Positions 10,012 to 22,868 of a DNA stretch of 64,000 nt are shown here, in pieces. Each line of letters begins with the position of its first letter. The stretch's first letter is position 1. The stretch covers positions 3,580,001 through 3,644,000 of the forward strand of contig NZ_CP102428.1 of the NCBI RefSeq assembly GCF_024652905.1, in the 5' to 3' direction. Both the position numbers and the translations under genes were made by a program. The DNA is from Pseudomonas oryzihabitans. Lineage in GTDB: Bacteria; Pseudomonadota; Gammaproteobacteria; Pseudomonadales; Pseudomonadaceae. Under the pieces are notes generated by a model. The model made no database searches. It was not told the DNA's origin and worked only from the letters and a program-made list of their open reading frames with translations.

Positions 10012-12508
10012 GGAGAAACCTGTCGGGAAGGGCGTCGCCTAGCAGGGCATTCAGGGGCGCGGGCAGCAGACTGAGGGGATGGGCACCCGCTTCGGTCGCG
10101 ACCGCACCCGCGGGTGCATAGAGGGGCAAAGCGGTATGCCGGGCAATCTGAGGGGCAAACCAGGCACTTGCCGGTGCGGCCTCGAGACTCAAGGCCAGGG
10201 TACAGCCAGCCAGGGCAGGTATCCGGGACCGGGAGACACCGGGTAGCTCGATCAAGGGGCTGACATTACCGCTGGCGAGCAGGCTCTTTTCCCAGTGCGT
10301 GCGCTCGATGAGCAGGAACCGGCAGGCCAGGCCCTGCCGCCGACTCAGGCGAACCAGCTGCAACCAGGCCTGGGCCAGGCGTGGATCAGCCAGGGAGTCA
10401 GCGATCAGGATATTGTCCAGGCGTTGAGCCGGTAGCTGGTCAAGCGACGCAAAAGGTGCGCCCGCCGCCACAGGGACCTGGGGATTGCTCATCAGCGACG
10501 CGGTGGCGAGCGCGGCGAAGGTCACACGCTGCTCGCCAGCTGCCTCGTGGAAGCCAGCAGCTTGGGAGGAATCACCAGCGACCGGATCGATCAGGCGATA
10601 GGGTACGCCGATCCGTGCGGCCAGGGTCTGTAGCAAGGTGGGACAGCGCTCCGGCTGAATGTAGTCCAGAGCGCTCGGCCGCAACCGCTCCAGGTCTGTG
10701 ATCAGCTGCTCCCCGTCTGCGGGCAGACGATAGTCCAAGAGCACCGGTAACCCCTGGCCGTGAATCTGAAGGCTGACCTCCAGCTCGGCATCCACCTGCC
10801 GAAAGGCCAGTACAAAGGCAGGCCCGTCGCCGCCCAGCGCCGTAAGAAGATCCAGTCGATCAGCCGCGATGATGGCTGCGCCAATGTTGGCTGTCGCCAG
10901 CTGTGCGCCGAGCTCAGCCAGTCGCTCGCGCTGCAGGCGCTGGCGGTAGGGCTTGAGCGGATCGTGACGATAGAAGCGCTCGAAGGCGCGCTCTGCACCG
11001 GGATAACGCTGGCGAAGAATGGCGTTGTTAAAGGCCACCCGCTCGAGCTTTTCCGCACCAAAGGAAACACCGCCCCGATGCGCAACGAAGGCCCGCTGTG
11101 CTGCCACGTGCCGCCAACCCTGGGCCTTGGCCCTCAGACACCAATCGGTTTCTTCGCCATAACCTCGCTTGAGCTGGATCTCGTCAAGCAGGCCGACCTG
11201 CTCCAATGCGCGACGCTTGATGTAGAAGCAAAAGCCACAACCCACCTCAATCTCGGGCGGCGCCGACAGGTCGCTGGCTGCCTGGCGATGCAGGGCACGC
11301 TGTTCGTCCAGCGTGGGCATGACGTGGCTCTTGCGGCTTTCCGGGAAGCTGAGCAGCTCGCCGTTGTTGCTGAAAGGGGTGGCAGTGGCTACATCGGCTG
11401 CGGAGTAGGCTGCCTCGCGCAGCCTGTCCAGCCAGTCATCGCAGACGCGCGCATCAGCGTTCAACCACACCACATCGCGCCCGGGATGCAGCGCCATACC
11501 CCGATTCATGTTGCGGATGAAGCCCAGGTTGGCCGGGCTGCGATGGAGCTCGATCCGACCCGCCTCGGCCAGTTCGCGCAGCGCCTGACTCAACTCAGGC
11601 TCGGGACTTTCGTCGTCCAGCACCACCACGTTCATCGGGGTCCGGTTGGCTTCCAGGCTATCGAGCACGCCGTAAATACAGGCGAGCGATGCCTCACGTC
11701 CGCGGTAAATGGGAATGAGCACATCCACGAGCGGTTCGATGGACGCTACCGGGGTTTCAACCGGTATGGGCTGCAAGGGCTCGACTGCCGCCAGGGGACT
11801 GCCAGGAACCTCGCTGCCATCCGCCCAGCACAGGCGCACGCGCCCCAGGGGAGCAGGCAGAAGGATGCGAATGCCACCATGACGCCCGCCATTGACCGCC
11901 TTGGCCAGCAGGGGACTGGGCAGGTTAGCAACGATGGTCTGTTGGCGATCACCCAGTTTCAAGGTGAGCTTGACCGGGGTCTGCGGATGACGGGTATCCA
12001 GCGCCCAACCCCGAATTTCCTGGCTGGCCGGATCGAATTCGACGTGTCCCCAGCGCCGTGGCGACAGCTGCTGCAACAGCACGGCCAGTTCGTCGGCACT
12101 ATTGACGTAGGGCAACTGCTCGACCAGTTGCGCGGGTTTGACGCCCGGTAGCGCGATGAGCGCACGCAAACGCAATAGCCGAACCGCGGGAGTATTACGG
12201 GCAGGATTGGCCGGGTCGGCGAGAAAATCGTAGGCGGCTTGGGACTTACCCTTTTGCAGAAGCACATGAGCGAGCAACGCAGCCGTTTCGCCCTGCCGGG
12301 CCAGACTGGTATTGGCTTCGGCCAAGGCCAGGAAAGCCTGATCCAGCGCGCCTCTATTGAGCGCCGCAAGACCAGCGGAGACCAGCGCTACTGGGCGCTG
12401 GTCGGGAATCTGAAGTGCCAGTTCGAGACTACGTTGAGCCTCTTCTGGCTGTCCGGCCTGGAGCAGAGCCTGATAGTGCTCCATGAGTGTCGATTGGCTC
12501 ATGGGCAT
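10004..12508 (-). CDS. TPR-GT2 glycosyltransferase
   Basis: An 834-aa protein with four visible parts. Residues 1-145 are TPR-like helices (HYQALLQAGQPEEAQRSLEL). About 155-240 is a GW-x-D beta domain (EIRGWALDTRHPQTPVKLTL). About 250-520 is a GT2 catalytic domain with VDVLIPIYRGREASL, the metal site NADAR and ETDWCLRAKAQGW. A 300-residue C-terminal region has no motif I can name. TPR repeats next to a GT often bind a peptide acceptor, as in O-GlcNAc transferase-like enzymes, which is compatible with modification of the RTX protein encoded just upstream. It is the first gene after the terminator that separates it from the RTX gene, and begins the glycosyltransferase operon. The peptide-acceptor idea is inference. 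Confidence 0.82.
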   Translation of the reverse strand: MPMSQSTLMEHYQALLQAGQPEEAQRSLELALQIPDQRPVALVSAGLAALNRGALDQAFLALAEANTSLARQGETAALLAHVLLQKGKSQAAYDFLADPANPARNTPAVRLLRLRALIALPGVKPAQLVEQLPYVNSADELAVLLQQLSPRRWGHVEFDPASQEIRGWALDTRHPQTPVKLTLKLGDRQQTIVANLPSPLLAKAVNGGRHGGIRILLPAPLGRVRLCWADGSEVPGSPLAAVEPLQPIPVETPVASIEPLVDVLIPIYRGREASLACIYGVLDSLEANRTPMNVVVLDDESPEPELSQALRELAEAGRIELHRSPANLGFIRNMNRGMALHPGRDVVWLNADARVCDDWLDRLREAAYSAADVATATPFSNNGELLSFPESRKSHVMPTLDEQRALHRQAASDLSAPPEIEVGCGFCFYIKRRALEQVGLLDEIQLKRGYGEETDWCLRAKAQGWRHVAAQRAFVAHRGGVSFGAEKLERVAFNNAILRQRYPGAERAFERFYRHDPLKPYRQRLQRERLAELGAQLATANIGAAIIAADRLDLLTALGGDGPAFVLAFRQVDAELEVSLQIHGQGLPVLLDYRLPADGEQLITDLERLRPSALDYIQPERCPTLLQTLAARIGVPYRLIDPVAGDSSQAAGFHEAAGEQRVTFAALATASLMSNPQVPVAAGAPFASLDQLPAQRLDNILIADSLADPRLAQAWLQLVRLSRRQGLACRFLLIERTHWEKSLLASGNVSPLIELPGVSRSRIPALAGCTLALSLEAAPASAWFAPQIARHTALPLYAPAGAVATEAGAHPLSLLPAPLNALLGDALPDRFLHD

Positions 12509-12555
12509 CGGTCTCCGCGAAAAGCCAGGTGGATCAGAGTACTACCGTTTTAAAA

Positions 12556-12585
12556 AAGACTTCCGGCCCTAAGGCCGGAAGTCTT
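12556..12585 (-). terminator. Rho-independent terminator after the RTX gene
   Basis: A perfect 13-bp stem (AAGACTTCCGGCC and its complement) closes on a 4-base loop. On the minus strand it is followed by six U, then A/T-rich bases. It lies 23 bases beyond the RTX gene stop and 48 bases before the start of the TPR-GT2 gene. It should give a short, abundant RTX transcript with limited read-through into the glycosyltransferase operon, an arrangement familiar from S-layer and RTX loci. Confidence 0.9.
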
Positions 12586-12607
12586 GTCTCAGGTCAGCGA
12601 AGCGCTG

Positions 12608-13720
12608 TTAGACCTGACCGGTGACCACGATGACGCCGGTGTCGTGAGCTTGAGATTCGGTAGAACCGACGATTCCCACAACTACATCGGCACGGGTGTG
12701 ACCGGTTACCAGCTGCTGTGCCCAGTACACCAGACCTTCCGCATCGGCGGTACGGCCCAGGGCACCTTGGTAGATGTCCTGAATGAACTTGGCATCAGAC
12801 ACATTGCTACCATGGGCTGCAGTGTATTCAGCGGAGTTGATGAAGTTGTTAGCGATGGTGGACAGGCTGGTACCACCGTTGACTTGTTGCGTGTAGAACT
12901 GCGCACCACCGGCATCAGCGTCACGGCCGAGCAATGCATCAAACATACGCAGGGCAGCACCCTCGGTCTGAGAGTTCACGATAGCAAGGCTTTCGGTACC
13001 GTTGACGCTGGCCACGAACTCAACATTGGTCAGAGTTGCTTGACCGCTGGTAGTGCTGTTCAGCACAACGCTGCCGTTAGATACAGACACGGTGTAGTTG
13101 GCCACGTTGCTGACGTTGACGATGTCATAGCCAGCGCCACCGTCGATCTTGTCGACGCCGTTACCTGCGTAGATCACGTCATTGCCAGCACCAGTGCTGA
13201 CCGTGTTGGTACCGCCGTTCAGGACAACGGTGTCATTGCCACCGGCGGTGGTGATCTTGTCATTGCCGGCGCCAGCGTCGACGAAGGTATTGACGTTGTC
13301 GGTGATGGTGATGGTGTCGTTGCCCGAACCGCTCACGACAACGCGAGCTGCGTCAGAACCTTCGACGGCAGCAGTGGTGGTGACGGCAGCGGAGTTGCCG
13401 ATAACGGCAGTCACGTTGGCGCTGGTGTTGAACAGGATAGCCGAGCTGTTGGCGACAACCGAGGGGATGCTCACGGTGACGTCAGTACCAGCTGCGCCCA
13501 GGTCGCTGAAGAAGGTCACTTTCGGAGCGACGATCTGACCACTGGCATCGAAGTTGACCGACAGGTTGCTACCGGTAGAGGTTGCAACCGGCAGAGTGGC
13601 GGTCGTGTTGCTCAGGTTCAGGATGGTCGAAATGGCATCGACGGTGCTGCTGCTCAGAGCGGCGTTGGAGGTCAGGGTGGTGTTCAGAGCAGAAGCGGTA
13701 ATGGCGGCATCGTATTGCAT
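12608..13720 (-). CDS. Type I-secreted RTX protein with two DUF4214 domains
   Basis: A 370-aa acidic protein with almost no Cys, rich in Ser, Thr, Asn, Val and Ala, and lacking an N-terminal signal peptide. Residues about 130-200 carry RTX calcium-binding nonapeptides (GSGNDTITI, AGAGNDKIT, AGGNDTVVL, TGAGNDVIY, GGAGYDIVN). Two DUF4214 units follow at about 255-302 and 309-358 (ALLGRDADAGGAQFYTQQV and ALGRTADAEGLVYWAQQL). The C-terminus ends in a hydrophobic VIVVTGQV, as expected of an uncleaved type I secretion signal. The start is set by AGGAGA nine bases upstream. Several N-x-S/T sequons occur in the N-terminal 110 residues. The exporter at the left edge is its likely secretion route. Function is probably structural (surface layer, matrix or adhesin); no enzymatic domain is visible. 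Confidence 0.85.
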   Translation of the reverse strand: MQYDAAITASALNTTLTSNAALSSSTVDAISTILNLSNTTATLPVATSTGSNLSVNFDASGQIVAPKVTFFSDLGAAGTDVTVSIPSVVANSSAILFNTSANVTAVIGNSAAVTTTAAVEGSDAARVVVSGSGNDTITITDNVNTFVDAGAGNDKITTAGGNDTVVLNGGTNTVSTGAGNDVIYAGNGVDKIDGGAGYDIVNVSNVANYTVSVSNGSVVLNSTTSGQATLTNVEFVASVNGTESLAIVNSQTEGAALRMFDALLGRDADAGGAQFYTQQVNGGTSLSTIANNFINSAEYTAAHGSNVSDAKFIQDIYQGALGRTADAEGLVYWAQQLVTGHTRADVVVGIVGSTESQAHDTGVIVVTGQV

Positions 13721-13744
13721 GAAAAGAATCTCCTGGGTCGCGCG

Positions 13745-14638
13745 TCAGTTCGTGACTTGCGCGGAATGAAGCGGGGTTTGGGTGAGATCTTCCCTGGGAG
13801 ACTGGTAGCGGGCAGCGTTCATCTCGATGCGGGGGGTGATCGATACATGTAAAGCAACTAGCTTGGCCTGCCCTTGTTGGGCAGTAACTTCCTGGCCGTC
13901 CACGAGGTCCTGCGGAGGGCATCCGGCAAAGACCGCCTGGGCGTCCAGAACGTATTCGGCGCGGCGCGGCCCGACCAGAGCCATGGCCACCGCGGTGATG
14001 GGTGCGCGTTTGCCGCGCGAACCCGAAAAATTGCCGCTGAGGACAGCGGGTTGCAGGACATCGGCGACCTTGCAGCTATAGGCGACGTCAACGCCCTGAG
14101 GCTTGTTGGGCCAGACGATGGCGAACCCCTCAAGACGGGCTTCTTGATCGAGGTTACCCACCCATTCGTCGGCCGTCACATCACCTTGAGCCTGAACATG
14201 CCCAATCAGCTTGAGTACCACTGGGCTGCCATGGCGCTCAGCACGAGCAGCAGCTTCAAGAGCCTTGTTGGCCACGACCGGAGCCTTGCGCTGCTGTTCG
14301 GAGCGAATGATGTCAGCAGAGGTATCGATGCGATCGACACGCAGATCGACCTGGCGCACCGGCAGATCGGCACGCTGGTATTCGGTGATAAGCAGGGTTC
14401 CAGCGCCGTTCTTGACCCGCACGATCAGCGTGTCGCCAAGACGGGAAAGGGTATTGCGGACGACCGTTTCGCCAGGAAAGAAGTCGACCGAGCTCTTGCC
14501 GATGGGGGCAGGCTGGAGACTGATAAGGCAAGGCTCCTCGGCGATCTCCTGGGATGCGTATCGAACGATATACATACCGGGCTCGAGGGTGAGCAGCCGA
14601 GTCTTGAAGGTGAAGGGTGAATCGTCCATTTGATCCAT
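13745..14638 (-). CDS. Unknown protein preceding the RTX gene
   Basis: A 297-aa protein whose stop lies 24 bases before the RTX start, so both are probably on one transcript. It is rich in beta-prone stretches (TFKTRLLTLEPGMYIVRYAS near the start, then a central acidic/basic helix around QRKAPVVANKALEAAARAE), with no signal peptide, membrane span or nucleotide-binding motif. About 140-290 seems a second beta domain. I do not recognise the family. Its position directly before a secreted RTX protein suggests a dedicated partner such as a chaperone, secretion accessory or co-secreted component. Two starts are possible, Met1 and Met4, nine bases apart. Confidence 0.6.
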   Translation of the reverse strand: MDQMDDSPFTFKTRLLTLEPGMYIVRYASQEIAEEPCLISLQPAPIGKSSVDFFPGETVVRNTLSRLGDTLIVRVKNGAGTLLITEYQRADLPVRQVDLRVDRIDTSADIIRSEQQRKAPVVANKALEAAARAERHGSPVVLKLIGHVQAQGDVTADEWVGNLDQEARLEGFAIVWPNKPQGVDVAYSCKVADVLQPAVLSGNFSGSRGKRAPITAVAMALVGPRRAEYVLDAQAVFAGCPPQDLVDGQEVTAQQGQAKLVALHVSITPRIEMNAARYQSPREDLTQTPLHSAQVTN

Positions 14639-14952
14639 AATGCCCGTGACCGATTTCCTTAACAGCCCCGGATAGGTGCATCCGAGCCCTGGTCAAGTGC
14701 CAACCATATCACACCTTTTATGTGACGGTGCCAGCTTCTTGACGAGCTCAGAATAGGCGAATTCCGTTAAATCTCAATGTCAATTCGTATGCCGGCCACT
14801 ACCGTTCGGTAGAAAAGTTCAATGGCTTTGATAGCAAAAAGCCATAAAAAAGGGTGTGTCGGCCCACAAGTTTGAAATCCCTATCACCGAAACCGGAAAC
14901 TGCATACTAGACACCTGTGCTAGGGTGCGTTCCTTTTGAGCCCAGATCGATC
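14639..14952. promoter_or_regulatory. Divergent promoter region with two palindromes
   Basis: This AT-rich stretch separates the RTX transcription unit (leftward) from wbpZ (rightward). It contains a 5-7-5 palindrome TCACA-N7-TGTGA at 14709-14725, about 70 bases before the leftward start, and CTACCG-TT-CGGTAG at 14800-14813. Either could be an operator. A TGCATACT element at 14901-14908 could serve as an extended -10 for the rightward gene, but no good -35 is evident. No gene is seen here. Confidence 0.4.
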
Positions 14953-16059
14953 GTGCGCATTCTGCATGTCTTCAAGACCTATCTACCCGACACCCATGGC
15001 GGAATCGAACACGTCATTCGCCAGATGTGTCTGGCTACGAGGGGCTTTGGAATCAATCACCGAATCCTGACGCTCAGCAAGCATCCTGTCCCGGAGTGCC
15101 TGGAGGTGGATGGCATTCCTGTCCGTCGCGTCAAACAGGATGTCGACTTGGCTTCGACGGGGCTCTCCTTGACCGCTTTTCGGGCCTTCTCCGAGGAGGC
15201 CCGCGCTGCCGACCTGGTGCATTTCCATTTTCCCTGGCCGTTCATGGATGTCTTGCAGCTGCTGACGCGACCCGGCAAACCCTATGTGGTGAGCTATCAC
15301 TCGGACATCGTCAAGCAACGCCATCTGCTCAAGCTGTATACGCCCCTGATGCAACGCTTCCTGGGCAACTCAACCTGCGTCATCGCGGCCACCGAACCCT
15401 ATCGCCAATCCAGTCCTACCTTGCAGCGTCTGGGTACGAAGGTCCGAGTGATTCCCTATGGCCTCGACCCTGCCAGCTATCCAGAGGTAGATCCGCAGCG
15501 GCTCGCGAGCTGGCGCCAGCGCCTCGGACCGCGCTATCTCCTGTTCGTAGGGGTGTTGCGCTATTACAAAGGTCTGCATCTGCTGCTCGAAGCGCTTCAG
15601 GGGCTGGATTACCCCCTGGCAATCGTAGGCGCCGGGCCGGAAGGTGAAGCGCTGCGAGCGCAATGCGAGCAGCTGGGCCTTAGAAATTGCCATTTCCTGG
15701 GACGCCAGAGCGAAGAAGATCTGGCAGCGCTCTACGCAGGTTGCGAGAGCTTCGTGTTTCCTTCGCACCTGCGTTCCGAGGCCTTTGGCATGGCGCTGCT
15801 GGAAGCAGCCATGTACGGCAAACCCATGCTCAGCTGCGAGATCGGCTCGGGCATGAGCGAGATCAACCTCAATGGGCAGACAGGGATCGGCGTGCCACCG
15901 GAGCCTGCGGCTTTGCGCGAGGGGCTGATGACACTGTGGGAGGATGCCGAGCTACGCACCCGCTACGGGCAAGCCGCACGGGCACGCTTCGAGACGCATT
16001 TTCGCAGCGAGATCATGGCCAGCAAGCTCATCAAGGTCTATCGCGAAGCCCTGGCCTGA
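14953..16059 (+). CDS. wbpZ: GT4 glycosyltransferase WbpZ-like
   Basis: A GT-B fold enzyme of family GT4, about 368 aa from the chosen GTG start. That start gives VRILHVFKTYLPDTHGGIEH, which matches the conserved opening of WbpZ. A GTG 36 bases upstream would add 12 unconserved residues. HFHFPWPFMDVL and SYHSDIVKQRHLLKLY lie in the acceptor half, and a donor-site segment SHLRSEAFGMALLEA in the second half. In P. aeruginosa WbpZ adds D-rhamnose early in common-antigen (A-band) chain assembly on undecaprenyl-PP-GlcNAc. Here it is on the opposite strand to the rest of the cluster and convergent with wbpY, nine bases apart, so it is separately transcribed. Confidence 0.8.
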   Translation: MRILHVFKTYLPDTHGGIEHVIRQMCLATRGFGINHRILTLSKHPVPECLEVDGIPVRRVKQDVDLASTGLSLTAFRAFSEEARAADLVHFHFPWPFMDVLQLLTRPGKPYVVSYHSDIVKQRHLLKLYTPLMQRFLGNSTCVIAATEPYRQSSPTLQRLGTKVRVIPYGLDPASYPEVDPQRLASWRQRLGPRYLLFVGVLRYYKGLHLLLEALQGLDYPLAIVGAGPEGEALRAQCEQLGLRNCHFLGRQSEEDLAALYAGCESFVFPSHLRSEAFGMALLEAAMYGKPMLSCEIGSGMSEINLNGQTGIGVPPEPAALREGLMTLWEDAELRTRYGQAARARFETHFRSEIMASKLIKVYREALA

Positions 16060-16067
16060 GTGACAGC

Positions 16068-17213
16068 CTAGCGACCTTGCAGGGCGAGGCGATACACCTC
16101 TAGCGTCCGAGCAGCGCAGGCGCCCCAGGTGTAGTCGCGAGCGCGGCGCTCGCCCTCTTCCACTCGCTGGCTAACAGCCAAAGGATCGTCGAGGACTTCC
16201 AGCATGGCCTGGGTTATGGCCTTGGAGTCGCGTGGATCGGCCTGCAAGGCCGCATCGCCCACCACTTCCGGCAGCGACGTCGTGTTGGAGCAGATCACGG
16301 GACACCGCGCGGCGAAGGCTTCGATGGCCGGCAGTCCGAAGCCTTCGAACAACGACATGAACACCAGAGCTGCTGCGCTCTGCAGCAGGGCGATGACTTC
16401 ATCCTGGAGCAGATATTCCAGCCATTTGCCTTCGCCCCTGGCCTCCAGAGCACGCAGTTCCTCGACCAGAGTCTCGGCGCGCCAGCCGTTACGACCGACC
16501 ACGACCAGGGGATGCCGCTTGCGCAGCGCCTCGGGTAGCTGGGCATGAGCTGCAAGAACAGCCGCAAGATTCTTGCGCGGTTGCAGGGTGCCGACGAAGA
16601 GGAAAAAGCCAGGCTCTAGGCCATGCTTGCGCAGTACCTCATGGCGCGCGACGTCGGATTGCCGGCTGAAGTAGTGCCCGTCCACGCCGAGTGGCGTGAC
16701 ATGGACCCGCTCTTCCGCAATGCCCAGCAATCTGACGATGTCTCTCTTGCTGTACTCCGAGATGGTGATGACCTGATCGGCCCAGCCCACGCTCTGGTTG
16801 AACAGCCAATTCTTCAATCTGCGCAGCTTGAGCGTGACCCACTCGGGATGAATCTGCGGAATCAGGTCCATCACGCTGGCCACCATCGCCACATTCTTGA
16901 GCCGAGGAATGTGATGATCAGGCGCGTGGAAGATATCGACTTCGTTCGCCAGGCGCTGGTCGACCTGGCGATCAGCACCCAGCAGCGCGTTCTTCAGAAC
17001 GAACTTGGGGAAGTGCGGTGCCAGGCTGACAGGTACGCCGCAATCAAGAGGCGGGGTATCTACGCCAAAGGTATAGGGGCGAATCCGGACATCTGAGCGG
17101 CCTGTGAACGCTTGGGACAGGGACTGGGTATAGATGCCGATCCCATCAAGATGCCCCTTGGCTACCCCAGAAGACCAGACCGTGCTGCCCAGTCCGACTT
17201 TCAATACCGTCAA
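16068..17213 (-). CDS. wbpY: GT4 glycosyltransferase WbpY-like
   Basis: A 381-aa GT4 enzyme with the N-terminal glycine-rich GHLDGIGIYTQSLSQAF, the central VGTLQPRKNLAAVLAA and the donor motif SLFEGFGLPAIEAFAARCPV. In the A-band pathway WbpY adds the D-rhamnose residues after the one added by WbpZ. Its ATG overlaps the stop of rmd by four bases, giving an rmd-wbpY coupled pair, and the gene is last in its operon. The donor is expected to be GDP-D-rhamnose, made by the two genes upstream. The specific equivalence to WbpY rests on family and context, so an MtfB-type mannosyltransferase remains possible. Confidence 0.72.
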   Translation of the reverse strand: MTVLKVGLGSTVWSSGVAKGHLDGIGIYTQSLSQAFTGRSDVRIRPYTFGVDTPPLDCGVPVSLAPHFPKFVLKNALLGADRQVDQRLANEVDIFHAPDHHIPRLKNVAMVASVMDLIPQIHPEWVTLKLRRLKNWLFNQSVGWADQVITISEYSKRDIVRLLGIAEERVHVTPLGVDGHYFSRQSDVARHEVLRKHGLEPGFFLFVGTLQPRKNLAAVLAAHAQLPEALRKRHPLVVVGRNGWRAETLVEELRALEARGEGKWLEYLLQDEVIALLQSAAALVFMSLFEGFGLPAIEAFAARCPVICSNTTSLPEVVGDAALQADPRDSKAITQAMLEVLDDPLAVSQRVEEGERRARDYTWGACAARTLEVYRLALQGR

Positions 17214-18106
17214 TGGACGCTCCTCAAAGACCTGTACAGATCTTCGAGCGTCCGCTCCAGCGAGATTAGCTCCCTAGTCCCCACGATCTTGCGCAGACGT
17301 GCGTCACTGCCACGGAGCGTCGGAATCTCGTTAGCCCGAACGAAGGCCGGGTTGACGCGCACCTCTATCGAGTAACCGGCAATACGCTCCATCATCTCGA
17401 TAATGGCACGTAGCGCCGTTGCCTTGCCCGAGCAGACGTTGACGGGACTGGAGCGATGGTCGCTGTCGAGCAGCCCCAGGTAAGCCTGCGCAAGGTCGCG
17501 AACATCGGAGAAGTCCCGACTCACGTCCAAGTTGCCCAGCTCGATCACGCGTTCGCCGCGGGCAAAATGGCCAACGATCTTTGGGATGAGAAAGCGCTCG
17601 TCCTGGCCTGGCCCGGTGTAGTTGAATGGCCGAGTTACGACGATGGGCAGACGGTCGTACCAGGTAGCGACCATATGCTCCATGGCCAGTTTGCTGCAGG
17701 CGTAGTGATTGACCGGTGCCGGACAAACCGATTCATCGATCACTTCGATGCCCGGAGTTCCATAGATGTTGGCGCTGCTGGCGATCAGCACCCGCTGAGG
17801 TTGACGCGCGAGAGCGCCCAGCGCCTCGAGCAAATTCAGGGTGCCGAACAGGTTCACCCGGTAAAAGGCTTCCTGGTCGGCATGCCCGACAAAGGCCAAC
17901 GCCGCCAGATGAATAACCCAGTCTGGTTGCACCTGAGCTACGGCAGCGACGACCGCTGCCTTGTCGGTGAGATCGCATGCCAGGGTGACATCCGCATCGG
18001 TAGTACTACTACCGAATCCGACTACCTTGAATCCCCGTGCCTTGAGCGCCTGGATAAGATAGCGTCCCGTAAAGCCCGATGCGCCTGTGACCAGAGCGGT
18101 TGGCAT
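17210..18106 (-). CDS. rmd: GDP-6-deoxy-D-lyxo-4-hexulose reductase (GDP-D-rhamnose synthesis)
   Basis: A 298-aa extended short-chain dehydrogenase. The nucleotide-binding GASGFTGRYL occurs near residue 8, a Ser of the catalytic triad in IASSANIYG, and the catalytic YxxxK as YACSK. RPFNYTGPGQ in the substrate half is typical of the Rmd group. It reduces the 4-keto sugar made by Gmd to GDP-D-rhamnose in the cytosol. It follows gmd by 14 bases and is coupled to wbpY by a four-base overlap. A related epimerase (RfbB/GalE type) is conceivable, but the Gmd neighbour makes Rmd much more likely. Confidence 0.85.
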   Translation of the reverse strand: MPTALVTGASGFTGRYLIQALKARGFKVVGFGSSTTDADVTLACDLTDKAAVVAAVAQVQPDWVIHLAALAFVGHADQEAFYRVNLFGTLNLLEALGALARQPQRVLIASSANIYGTPGIEVIDESVCPAPVNHYACSKLAMEHMVATWYDRLPIVVTRPFNYTGPGQDERFLIPKIVGHFARGERVIELGNLDVSRDFSDVRDLAQAYLGLLDSDHRSSPVNVCSGKATALRAIIEMMERIAGYSIEVRVNPAFVRANEIPTLRGSDARLRKIVGTRELISLERTLEDLYRSLRSVH

Positions 18107-18120
18107 GCCTATCCCCTTAG

Positions 18121-22867
<4,747 letters not shown>

Positions 22868-22868
<1 letters not shown>

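Noticed and set aside
7768-12151. Long open frames on the plus strand opposite the two GT2 genes
   Set aside because: They are antisense to genes with clear domains; their sequences are low in known motifs and arise from high GC content.
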